A DNA stretch of 6,917 nucleotides from positions 1 to 6,917 of the forward strand of contig JAUWRQ010000052.1 in NCBI GenBank assembly GCA_030610515.1, given 5' to 3'. The number at the start of each line of letters is the position of its first letter. Position 1 is the stretch's first letter. Source of the DNA: Candidatus Eiseniibacteriota bacterium (GTDB lineage: Bacteria; Joyebacterota; Joyebacteria; Joyebacterales; Joyebacteraceae). A program made the translations under genes and the position numbers. The notes below the pieces were generated by a model. That model searched no databases. It was not told where the DNA came from and was given only the letters and a program-made list of their open reading frames with translations. Of this stretch, positions 1 through 6,176 are shown piece by piece.

Positions 1-780
1 ATTCTCCTTCGCTCCGCCGTAGCTCCCGTCACCGATGACGGGTCTTCTCAGATGCGCCAGGTGCACGCGGATCTGATGGGTGCGGCCGGTCTCCGGACGG
101 GCCTCGAGGAGCGTCGCGTACGGGAATTCCTCCCTGACCTTCCATCTCGTCGCTGCCTGGCGACCGTCAGGCACGACCCACATTCGCTTCCTGTCGGAGC
201 GCATCCGTCCGATGGGCTCGTCGACGCGGCCCGAGGATTCGGCGAACGTTCCCCACGCGAGCGCCAGGTAGACCTTGCCAACCTTGCGTTCCTGGAACGC
301 CGCCGCGAGCCGCCTATGGGCGTCGTCGTTCCGGGCCACGACGATGAGACCCGACGTGTCGCGGTCGAGGCGGTGCACTATGCCCGGTCGGAGATCCCCA
401 GCCAACCCCGACAGCGTTTCTGCGCGCCCCAGGAGCGCGTTCACGAGCGTCCCCGAGAGTGACCCCGGCGCGGGATGTACGACCATGCCCGCGGGCTTGT
501 CCACCACGATGATGTCGTCGTCCTCGTAGATGACGTCGATGGGGATGCTCTCCGGAGTCGCGCGAAGCTCCTCGAGCTCCGGAACTTCCGCCCGCACGAC
601 GTCACCCGGCTCGAGCCGCATCGACGGCTTGCCGGGCTTCCCGTTGACGGTCACGAGGCCTTTCTGAATGATCTCCTTGGCCCTCGTCCTCGAGAGGTCG
701 GACGCGTGAACACCGAGGAATCGGTCGAGCCGCTCCTCGGACGAGTCGTCGGGCACCACGAGAACGATGGGCTTCGTCAT
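1..780 (-). CDS. rluD: RluA/RluD-family 23S rRNA pseudouridine synthase (3' end cut by window)
   Basis: Isomerises specific uridines to pseudouridine in structured RNA; RluD members act on helix 69 of 23S rRNA. I translated 260 codons from the ATG at 780-778 to base 1 with no stop, so the C-terminal part (roughly 50-60 residues by family length) lies outside the window. An S4 RNA-binding domain occupies about residues 15-62 (LDRFLG...RTRAKEIIQKGLVTVNG). The catalytic domain follows, with DKPAGMVVHP (94-103) and the signature HRLDRDTSGL (136-145), whose D139 is the expected catalytic aspartate. KVYLAL (169-174) and TGRTHQIRVHLAHL (231-244) are further family blocks. AGAGG at 789-785 lies 4 nt before the ATG, and the start shares one base with the lspA stop (TGATG), indicating translational coupling. 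The family is certain. RluD rather than a paralogue is inferred from the S4 domain and the lspA neighbour. Confidence 0.93.
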   Translation of the reverse strand, partial: MTKPIVLVVPDDSSEERLDRFLGVHASDLSRTRAKEIIQKGLVTVNGKPGKPSMRLEPGDVVRAEVPELEELRATPESIPIDVIYEDDDIIVVDKPAGMVVHPAPGSLSGTLVNALLGRAETLSGLAGDLRPGIVHRLDRDTSGLIVVARNDDAHRRLAAAFQERKVGKVYLALAWGTFAESSGRVDEPIGRMRSDRKRMWVVPDGRQAATRWKVREEFPYATLLEARPETGRTHQIRVHLAHLRRPVIGDGSYGGAKEN

Positions 781-1301
781 CACGCCTCTATGTCCGGTTC
801 GGGAGGACCGTGCGGACGGAACAGCAGGTGGAAGGCCAGAGTGGCGACGCCGATCGTGATCGCGCTGTCGGCCACGTTGAAGTAGGGCCAGCGTAGATCG
901 CCGATGCCTATGTTGATGAAGTCGACGACGGCGCCCAGGAACACGCGGTCGACGAGGTTGCCGACGGCACCCCCCAAGATGAGACCGAACGCGACCTGTT
1001 CCCAGACACGCTGCCGTGCGATCTGGCGACCGAAGGCGATGATGGCGAGCGACGCGGCTGCCGAGATGACGATGAAAAGGAAACTGCGTCCCCGCAGCAT
1101 CCCGAAGGCAGCACCCGTGTTGGAGACCCGTGTGAAGCGGACGACCGTTCCAATGAAGTCGACGGACTCGCCGAGCTCCATTACGGTCGTGACCACTTTC
1201 TTCACCACCTGGTCGGCCACGGTGATGCAAAAGGCGGTCACGAAGAGCCGGCGCACAGCCGCGGCGCGCGCCGGGGGGCTAGGATTGCTGGGCTGTGCCA
1301 T
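780..1301 (-). CDS. lspA: Lipoprotein signal peptidase (signal peptidase II)
   Basis: Inner-membrane aspartyl protease that removes the signal peptide from diacylglyceryl-modified prolipoproteins. The protein is 173 residues, a normal family length, with four predicted membrane helices at about 15-38, 73-91, 100-118 and 138-162. Conserved blocks are DQVVKK (30-35), NTGAAFG (61-67), GGAVGNLVDR (110-119), VVDF (125-128) and FNVADSAI (141-148). D127 and D145 match the catalytic pair of solved LspA structures, and D118 is another near-invariant position. The ATG at 1301-1299 lies inside the end of the upstream zinc-finger gene, a 23-nt overlap. GAGGAG sits almost against this ATG, with AAGG a little further upstream, so initiation probably depends on coupling. 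A later GTG at 1256 would remove the overlap but has no visible ribosome-binding site. The open frame upstream of 1301 is a shadow of the neighbouring gene. Coexpression with ileS is common in bacteria. Confidence 0.97.
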   Translation of the reverse strand: MAQPSNPSPPARAAAVRRLFVTAFCITVADQVVKKVVTTVMELGESVDFIGTVVRFTRVSNTGAAFGMLRGRSFLFIVISAAASLAIIAFGRQIARQRVWEQVAFGLILGGAVGNLVDRVFLGAVVDFINIGIGDLRWPYFNVADSAITIGVATLAFHLLFRPHGPPEPDIEA

Positions 1302-1665
1302 TCTCCTCTGCCTTCTTGCACTCGATGCACAGCCGAGCGTGTGGCACGACCTCGAGGCGTGGCTTCTGGATCTTCTTGCCGCAGCCGTCGCACTTGCCGT
1401 AGATGCCCTCTTTGATCCGACCCAGAGCCTCGTCGATGTGATACAGGAGCCGCCCCTCAGCCGAAGCCATGTGGTACGCCTTCTCCCGCTCCTGCGCATC
1501 GCTGGCCTGGTCGGCCATGTGGACCGAGTACGCGGACAGATCGCCCGGGGCGTCGCGCTGTGACTCGTTGAAGATCTTGTCCTCGATGTAGCCACGCTCC
1601 TTCAGGAGCTGGGCGCGCTCCTCGATCAGCCTCTTCTCGAAGTGCTTGAGTTCCCTCTTGTTCAC
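1279..1665 (-). CDS. TraR/DksA-family C4 zinc-finger protein
   Basis: A 128-residue member of the DksA/TraR family. Known members insert a coiled coil into the RNA polymerase secondary channel and modulate initiation, often with ppGpp; that role here is inferred from family membership. Residues 3-85 are charged and mostly helical, fitting a coiled-coil hairpin. The zinc finger is intact: C92, C95, C113 and C116 in CDGC...CIEC, with the family segment RLEVVPHARLCIEC (103-116). At the presumed coiled-coil tip, HMADQA (49-54) keeps the D-x-A pair (D52, A54) of E. coli DksA D74/A76 but has His at the position of D71. I chose the GTG start at 1665-1663 because GGAGGG (1677-1672) lies 6 nt upstream and the protein then begins MNKRELKHFEKRL, as relatives do; upstream in-frame sequence overlaps ileS. 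The gene follows ileS by 32 nt and overlaps lspA by 23 nt. It is shorter than E. coli DksA (151 residues), so I give no gene symbol. Confidence 0.92.
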   Translation of the reverse strand: MNKRELKHFEKRLIEERAQLLKERGYIEDKIFNESQRDAPGDLSAYSVHMADQASDAQEREKAYHMASAEGRLLYHIDEALGRIKEGIYGKCDGCGKKIQKPRLEVVPHARLCIECKKAEENGTAQQS

Positions 1666-1690
1666 CGTGTTCCCTCCGCCGAAACGAGCT

Positions 1691-1707
1691 CTCGGGATCA
1701 CCCCGAG
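1691..1707 (-). other. Short hairpin spanning the ileS stop codon
   Basis: CTCGGG (1691-1696) and CCCGAG (1702-1707) form a 6-bp stem with a 5-nt loop that contains the ileS TGA stop (1700-1698). No T-run follows, and the traR/dksA ribosome-binding site starts 14 nt downstream. A terminator is unlikely. It may be a chance stem or a mild translational modulator. Confidence 0.3.
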
Positions 1708-4700
1708 CCGCCCTCCTGGACACGCTCGACCGCGATCCTCGCCCGCTCTCCGTTCACGTCCCACTCCCTTGCGAGCTCGCCTGCCTCGGGGCCGACCGTA
1801 ACACTCTCCGCGAGCGTTTCGGACGCGACCTTCGAGGCGAAGCGTTCCACTGCAGCCTGGAGTCTGGCGTCGGCCTCGTAGTAGACACGGATCCTGTCCA
1901 CCACATCGAAGCCGGCTTCCTTCCTCATGAACTGGATCTTGTTTATCATCTCGCGGGCGAAACCCTCGTCCCGCAGTTCCTCCGTCAGTGTCGTGTCCAG
2001 AGCGACCGTGATGCCTCCGTCCGCCTGGACCGCCAGACCTTCTCTGGCCTCGACCTCTATCGTGACGTCCGAGGGCGCCACGACCGCGTCGTAATCGGCG
2101 ATGCTCACGCGGACCTCTCGCCCCTCTGAAAGCGCCAGGACGTCGGGCTCCGAGAGCCCACGAATCGCTTGGGCGACCTGGTTCACGTTCTTCCCGTGCT
2201 TCGGCCCGAGGGCCGGAAAGACCGGCGTCGCCTTCGGAGCGGCGAGCGCCTCGCTCTCGGCCCAGACCCAGTCCTTCACGTTGAGTTCAGCGAGGACGAG
2301 GTCGCGAAGCGCCTCGGCACGCTCCCGTTCAACCTCGGGGACGCCCGACACCAAGAGCCTCGCAAGAGGCTGCCTGACCTTCATCTCGGACGCCTGACGC
2401 GCCGCGCGTCCCAGAACGACGATCGAGCGCGCGACCGACATCGCGGCCTCGAGGTCGCGGTCGATGACGGTCTCGTTCGCGTCGGGATAGTCGCAGAGGT
2501 GTACGCTCTCGGGCGCCGCGGCTTCGCTTCCCTCGACCGTCGTACCTCGGCTTCCGTCGGCGAGCCTCTGGTAGATGGCGTCCGAAAGAAGCGGCGCGAA
2601 CGGTGCTATCGCCTTGACCGTAGAGGTCAGGACCTCGTGCAGAGTGGAATACGCCGCCTTCTTGTCGTCGTCCATCTCGCCCTTCCAGAAGCGCGAACGG
2701 CAGAGGCGGACGTACCAGTTGGAGACGTCCTCGAGCACGAAGTACTGGAGCTTCCTGACGGCCTTCGTGATGTCGTAGTCGTCCATGTCCGCACGGACGT
2801 CGGCCAGCGTCGAGTTCAGGCGCGAGAGAATCCACCTGTCGATGACGCGCAGGCTCGACGGGTCAGCCTGGTGCGCTTCGGGATCGTAGCCGTCGATGTT
2901 CGCGTACAGCGAGAAGAAGCTGTACGTGTTCTTGAGCGTGTCGAAGAGCTTGCTCGCCACGTCCCGGACGCCGTCCACGTCGAACTTCGTCGGGACCCAC
3001 GGCGGGCTCGTCGAAACCATGTACCACCTGAGCGCGTCGGCGCCCTCGTTCGCCATCACGTCGAACGAGTCGACGACGTTGCCCACGGATTTGCTCATCT
3101 TCTTGCTTGATGCGTCCAGGACCATGTCGTTGACGACGCACCTCTTGAACGAGGACGTGCCGGAGACGATGGTCGAGATGGCGAGGAGCGAGTAGAACCA
3201 TCCGCGCGTCTGGTCGACGCCCTCGGCGATGAAGTCGGCCGGGAAGTGCGTGTCGAACTCCCCGTCGTCCTCGAACGGCCAGTGCCACTGCGCGTAGGGC
3301 ATGCTGCCGGTGTCGAACCAGCAATCGACGACCTCGGGCGTGCGAACCATTTCGCCTTCGCACTTGCGGCAGCGGAGCCGCACGCCGTCGATCCACGGCT
3401 TGTGGAGGTCGAGCGCCTCTGCGTCCAGCTCGCCGACCGCGCCGGACTTGAGCTCCTCGATGCTTCCGATGGAGACCTCATCCCCGCAGCCTTCGCAGAT
3501 CCAGATGTTCAGCGGCGTACCCCAGTATCTGTCGCGCGAGATCGCCCAGGCGACGTTGTTCTCCAACCAGTCGCCCAGGCGGTTCAGACCGACTTCCCTC
3601 GGGTGCCAGTCGATCTCGCGGTTGTTCGCCAGCATTTCGCTCTTGAACTCGGTCGTCCGGACGTACCACGAGTCGCGCGCATAGTAGACAAGCGGGGAAT
3701 CGCACCGCCAGCAGAACGGGTACGTGTGAACGATGGTCCCGCTGTCGTACAGGAGCCCCCTCGTCTCGAGGTCCTTGAGGATCAGGGGATCCGCGTCCTT
3801 GATGAACATCCCGGCCCACGGCGTGATCTCTCCCGTGAACCTGCCGCCGTCGTCGACGGGCTGGATGAACGGGAGGTCGTGCTCGACACCGGCGCGGTAG
3901 TCGTCCTCGCCGAACGCGGGCGCGGTGTGAACGATGCCCGTGCCCTCGTCGAGGGTGACGAATCCGGCTGGGATGACGTACCATGCCTTCTTCTCGACAG
4001 AAACGTACGAGAAGAGCGGCTCGTACTCGTGTCCGACCAGATCCGAGCCCTTGTAGCGCGCGACGATCTCGTGGTCGCCGTGAAGAACGGAGAGCCTGGC
4101 CTCGGCGAGTATGAGAAGCTCGTCGCCGTGCGCCACCTTGACGTAGGTTTCGTCGGGGGCCACGGCAAGTGCCACGTTCGATATGAGCGTCCAGGGAGTC
4201 GTCGTCCAGATGAGATACGACGTGTTGGGTTCGTCCTTCGCCCTCATCCTCACGAAAAGCGAGGGGTCCTCCGCGTCCCCGTAGCCCTGCGCCACCTCGT
4301 GGCTCGAGAGCGGCGTGCCGCATCTGGGGCAGTAGGGCAGAATCTTGTGGCCGCGATAGACGAGACCGCGGTCCCACATGAGCTTGAGGATGTGCCAGAC
4401 CGTCTCGACGTAGTCGTTCGAGCACGTGATGTAGGGGTCCGAGAGGTCGAGCCAGTACGCCATGCGCCTGGTCAGGCGGTCCCACTCGTCCTTGTACTTG
4501 AAGACGCTCGCCCGACAGCTCCGCGTGAAGGTCTCGACACCGTACTCCTCGATGTCTTCCTTGCCGTCGATACCCAAGGCCTTCTCGACCTCGATCTCGA
4601 CCGGGAGCCCGTGGGTGTCCCAGCCCGCCTTCCTCTCCACGAGAAAGCCGCGCATCGTCTTGTAGCGGCAGACGCTGTCCTTGATGGTCCTGGCCAGAAC

Positions 4701-4877
4701 GTGGTGCGCGCCGGGATGGCCGTTGGCGGTCGGCGGCCCCTCGTAGAAGACGTACCTCGGCGAGTCGGCGCGAAGCTCGAGACTCCTCGCGAACGTGTCG
4801 TGCTCGTCCCAGAACGCGAGGACCTCGTCCTCTATCCCGGGAAGCGTCTGGCCCTTCTCGAACTCTCTGTACGGCAT
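1698..4877 (-). CDS. ileS: Isoleucyl-tRNA synthetase, type 2 (IleRS2) with GAHH signature
   Basis: Class I aminoacyl-tRNA synthetase of 1059 residues that charges tRNA-Ile in the cytoplasm. The catalytic core contains GPPTANG (47-53), a modified HIGH motif GAHH (56-59) and KMSKS (593-597). The CP1 editing domain spans roughly 200-400, with WTTTPWTLISN (224-234) and GTGIVHTAPAFGEDD (312-326). Cysteine pairs C183/C186, C389/C392, C461/C464 and C503/C506 suggest zinc sites. The WYVRLCRSRFW block (721-731) lies in the anticodon-binding domain, and the C-terminal region lacks the Cys-rich zinc finger of type 1 enzymes. Length and sequence resemble the eukaryote-like type 2 class (Thermus-like), which is usually mupirocin-resistant. 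The HxGH signature is rearranged to GxHH (see findings). I chose the ATG at 4877 because GGAGG (4888-4884) lies 6 nt upstream and MPYREF suits the family; a start at 4928 would add 17 atypical residues. The gene follows pnp by 93 nt, and a hairpin overlaps its ribosome-binding site. Confidence 0.98.
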   Translation of the reverse strand: MPYREFEKGQTLPGIEDEVLAFWDEHDTFARSLELRADSPRYVFYEGPPTANGHPGAHHVLARTIKDSVCRYKTMRGFLVERKAGWDTHGLPVEIEVEKALGIDGKEDIEEYGVETFTRSCRASVFKYKDEWDRLTRRMAYWLDLSDPYITCSNDYVETVWHILKLMWDRGLVYRGHKILPYCPRCGTPLSSHEVAQGYGDAEDPSLFVRMRAKDEPNTSYLIWTTTPWTLISNVALAVAPDETYVKVAHGDELLILAEARLSVLHGDHEIVARYKGSDLVGHEYEPLFSYVSVEKKAWYVIPAGFVTLDEGTGIVHTAPAFGEDDYRAGVEHDLPFIQPVDDGGRFTGEITPWAGMFIKDADPLILKDLETRGLLYDSGTIVHTYPFCWRCDSPLVYYARDSWYVRTTEFKSEMLANNREIDWHPREVGLNRLGDWLENNVAWAISRDRYWGTPLNIWICEGCGDEVSIGSIEELKSGAVGELDAEALDLHKPWIDGVRLRCRKCEGEMVRTPEVVDCWFDTGSMPYAQWHWPFEDDGEFDTHFPADFIAEGVDQTRGWFYSLLAISTIVSGTSSFKRCVVNDMVLDASSKKMSKSVGNVVDSFDVMANEGADALRWYMVSTSPPWVPTKFDVDGVRDVASKLFDTLKNTYSFFSLYANIDGYDPEAHQADPSSLRVIDRWILSRLNSTLADVRADMDDYDITKAVRKLQYFVLEDVSNWYVRLCRSRFWKGEMDDDKKAAYSTLHEVLTSTVKAIAPFAPLLSDAIYQRLADGSRGTTVEGSEAAAPESVHLCDYPDANETVIDRDLEAAMSVARSIVVLGRAARQASEMKVRQPLARLLVSGVPEVERERAEALRDLVLAELNVKDWVWAESEALAAPKATPVFPALGPKHGKNVNQVAQAIRGLSEPDVLALSEGREVRVSIADYDAVVAPSDVTIEVEAREGLAVQADGGITVALDTTLTEELRDEGFAREMINKIQFMRKEAGFDVVDRIRVYYEADARLQAAVERFASKVASETLAESVTVGPEAGELAREWDVNGERARIAVERVQEGGSG

Positions 4878-4881
4878 CTTT

Positions 4882-4908
4882 CTCCTCCCCCGGCAACCGG
4901 CCGGGGGA
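4882..4908 (-). promoter_or_regulatory. Hairpin overlapping the ileS ribosome-binding site
   Basis: Minus-strand bases 4908-4901 (TCCCCCGG) pair perfectly with 4893-4886 (CCGGGGGA) across a 7-nt loop. The ileS Shine-Dalgarno GGAGG (4888-4884) begins inside the 3' arm, so folding would partly hide it. The arms and overlap are seen directly. Control of ileS translation by this fold is inference, and GC-rich intergenic DNA makes chance stems more likely. Confidence 0.45.
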
Positions 4909-4932
4909 ACACACGAGACGTCACGCACCCTC

Positions 4933-4951
4933 GGGCGGCCGCCGGCCGCCC
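4933..4951 (-). promoter_or_regulatory. GC-rich hairpin after the pnp stop codon
   Basis: GGGCGGCC (4933-4940) and GGCCGCCC (4944-4951) form a perfect 8-bp all-GC stem with a 3-nt loop, beginning 19 nt past the pnp stop. No T-run follows on the minus strand, so it is not a classical intrinsic terminator. It could stabilise the pnp mRNA end, pause RNA polymerase, or take part in alternative pairing with the ileS leader. The structure is clear; the role is unknown. Confidence 0.5.
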
Positions 4952-4970
4952 CGGATGAGGCTGACGCTGG

Positions 4971-5801
4971 CTACATCTCGCTAATGAGACGGAAGACGAG
5001 CTGCGTGAGCTTGGGCTCTGCCTTCTTCGCGACCTTCAAGATCTCACTGTGACTCGCCGGCCCGAGCGCGTCGGGCAGGCATATGTCGGTCACGACCGCC
5101 AACCCCACGACACGCATTTTCCCGTGGATGGCCACGATGTTCTCGGCCACCATCGACATGCTGACGACGTCACCACCGATCGTTTGTAGAAATCGATACT
5201 CTGCCGCGGTCTCGAGGTTCGGCCCGGCTACACCAACGAAGACGCCCTTCCTGAGCCGGATGCGCTCCTCGAGGGCTATCTCCTCCGCGAGCTTGATGTA
5301 CTCGCGGTAGTACGGCTCGGACATATCCGGGAACCGCGGACCCAGCTTGTCATCGTTCGGGCCGATCAGGGGGTTGTCGCCCGTCAGGTTGATGTGGTCC
5401 ACGAGACAGACGATGTCACCCTTGTCGTAGAGCGGGTTCATGCCGCCCGCGGCGCACGTCAGGATGAGCTTCTTCGCTCCGAGCGCGCGGAGGACGCGAA
5501 TCGGGAAGGTCACGTCCTGCATCGTGTAGCCTTCGGAGTAGTGCACCCGCCCGTCCATCACTGCCACACGCCTGCGCCCGATCTTCCCGAGCACCAGTTC
5601 GCCGGCGTGCCCCTGGACGCCCGACTTCGGGAAGTGCGGGATCTTCTCGAACGGGATCCTGGCCTCTTCGACCATCTGGCTCGAGAGGTTGCCGAGTCCG
5701 CTCCCCAGCACGACCGCAATCTGCGCCTTGAAGTCGTTCTTCTTGCGTATGAACGCTACGGCCTTGTCGATCTTCTGCGAGAGCGTGAGCACCTTGGCCA
5801 T
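4971..5801 (-). CDS. Purine nucleoside phosphorylase, trimeric (PNP/MTAP) family
   Basis: Phosphorolyses purine (deoxy)nucleosides to free base and (deoxy)ribose-1-phosphate in purine salvage. The protein is 276 residues, typical of the trimeric family. Visible blocks are the phosphate loop GSGLG (33-37), HFPKSGVQGHAGELVLG (56-72), GRVHYSEGY (84-92), CAAGGMN (116-122), DHINLTGDNPLIGPND (135-150), GPNLETAAE (193-201) and SMSMVAE (214-220). By eye, E197 matches human PNP E201 and H251 matches H257 (5'-OH contact), but D239 replaces the purine-contacting Asn (N243). That Asp is found in methylthioadenosine phosphorylases. The substrate range may therefore include 6-aminopurine nucleosides, and I withhold a symbol such as punA. 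AGGAG (5811-5807) lies 5 nt before the ATG. The gene sits between yggT and ileS with no functional link that I recognise; co-transcription is inferred from spacing. Confidence 0.93.
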   Translation of the reverse strand: MAKVLTLSQKIDKAVAFIRKKNDFKAQIAVVLGSGLGNLSSQMVEEARIPFEKIPHFPKSGVQGHAGELVLGKIGRRRVAVMDGRVHYSEGYTMQDVTFPIRVLRALGAKKLILTCAAGGMNPLYDKGDIVCLVDHINLTGDNPLIGPNDDKLGPRFPDMSEPYYREYIKLAEEIALEERIRLRKGVFVGVAGPNLETAAEYRFLQTIGGDVVSMSMVAENIVAIHGKMRVVGLAVVTDICLPDALGPASHSEILKVAKKAEPKLTQLVFRLISEM

Positions 5802-5818
5802 GCTGGCTCCTATCCGTG

Positions 5819-5833
5819 AGCCCCTTGGGGGCT
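5819..5833 (-). other. Small hairpin upstream of the pnp ribosome-binding site
   Basis: AGCCCC (5819-5824) and GGGGCT (5828-5833) form a 6-bp stem with a 3-nt loop in the 71-nt yggT-pnp gap, 7 nt before the pnp AGGAG (5811-5807). No T-run follows, so I do not call it a terminator. Any role is unknown. Confidence 0.3.
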
Positions 5834-5839
5834 ACCGTC

Positions 5840-5896
5840 ACTGCAGTCGCGCGGCGGTCTCTTGGGCCGGCGCTACTGCAACCGCGCGGCGGCCTC
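5840..5896. repeat. Imperfect direct repeat duplicating the yggT 3' end
   Basis: Bases 5840-5861 and 5875-5896 match at 19 of 22 positions, with an offset of 35 nt. Both copies start ACTGCA and share CGCGCGGCGG. On the minus strand the 5896-5875 copy encodes the yggT tail EAAARLQ with its TAG (5875-5873). The 5861-5840 copy reads ETAARLQ followed by TGA (5840-5838) in a different frame. The offset is not a multiple of three, so the second copy lies outside the gene. It looks like a decayed local tandem duplication. Confidence 0.7.
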
Positions 5897-6154
5897 GTAC
5901 AGCGTCGGAACGAGGAAGCGCCGCAGAAAGTGAATCGCGAAGAACACAACGATGGGCGTCAGGTCGAATCCGTACGTCACGAGAATCGGCAGCGCCCTTC
6001 TCACCCTCGACAACACCGGCTCGACAATGGCCCGAAGAAAACGGACCATCGGATGCCTCGAGCGCGGCGCGATCCACGAGATGATGACCACCGCAAGCAG
6101 ACAGATCATGTACAGCACGAGCGCCATATCAATGATGGTCGCGAGCGCGTACAC
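5873..6154 (-). CDS. yggT: YggT-family integral membrane protein
   Basis: A 93-residue inner-membrane protein of the YggT family. Its biochemical role is not settled; relatives have been linked to osmotic tolerance and, in plastids (CCB3/YlmG), to membrane or nucleoid organisation. Two hydrophobic helices are evident at about 3-29 and 56-78. They are joined by a basic segment with the family pattern EPVLSRVRRALPILVTYGFD (45-64) followed by LTPIVVFF (65-72). The start is a GTG at 6154-6152, chosen because it gives a full-length first helix; only a weak GAAGA precedes it. An ATG at 6127 is possible but would shorten that helix. It begins 22 nt after the yggS stop, the usual yggS-yggT pairing, so translation is probably coupled. 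The last codons (EAAARLQ-stop) are duplicated just downstream, where the copy reads ETAARLQ-stop in another frame. Confidence 0.92.
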   Translation of the reverse strand: MYALATIIDMALVLYMICLLAVVIISWIAPRSRHPMVRFLRAIVEPVLSRVRRALPILVTYGFDLTPIVVFFAIHFLRRFLVPTLYEAAARLQ

Positions 6155-6176
6155 GAGAGTCTTCAGACCGAACCTG

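Noticed and set aside
1..780. Plus-strand frames at 52-462 and 475-885
   Set aside because: They are antisense shadows of the pseudouridine synthase, whose S4 domain and HRLD motif are clear on the minus strand.
1302..1595. 98-codon N-terminal extension of the lspA frame
   Set aside because: It is a Ser/Arg/Thr-rich out-of-frame reading of the DksA-like gene. LspA homologues start near the ATG at 1301.
2169..3110. 313-codon plus-strand frame
   Set aside because: Another antisense shadow of ileS, without a recognisable motif.
3478..4914. 478-codon minus-strand frame overlapping ileS
   Set aside because: Extremely Arg-rich shadow frame with no domain; the ileS frame itself is intact with all motifs.
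4933..4951. Intrinsic terminator ending the pnp transcript
   Set aside because: The stem is strong, but no T-run follows on the minus strand, and the next gene follows closely in the same direction.
3246..4958. 570-codon open frame on the plus strand, antisense to ileS
   Set aside because: Its composition is rich in Val, Arg, Asp, Leu and Pro with no recognisable domain, and it mirrors a confidently identified ileS. Long antisense frames are expected opposite GC-rich coding DNA.
4878..4970. T-box riboswitch controlling ileS
   Set aside because: The 93-nt gap is too short and shows neither a conserved T-box sequence nor a terminator with a T-run.
5802..5872. A small gene or promoter between yggT and pnp
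   Set aside because: The 71-nt gap holds only the repeat remnant, a small hairpin and the pnp ribosome-binding site; I see no convincing -10/-35 pair or coding frame.
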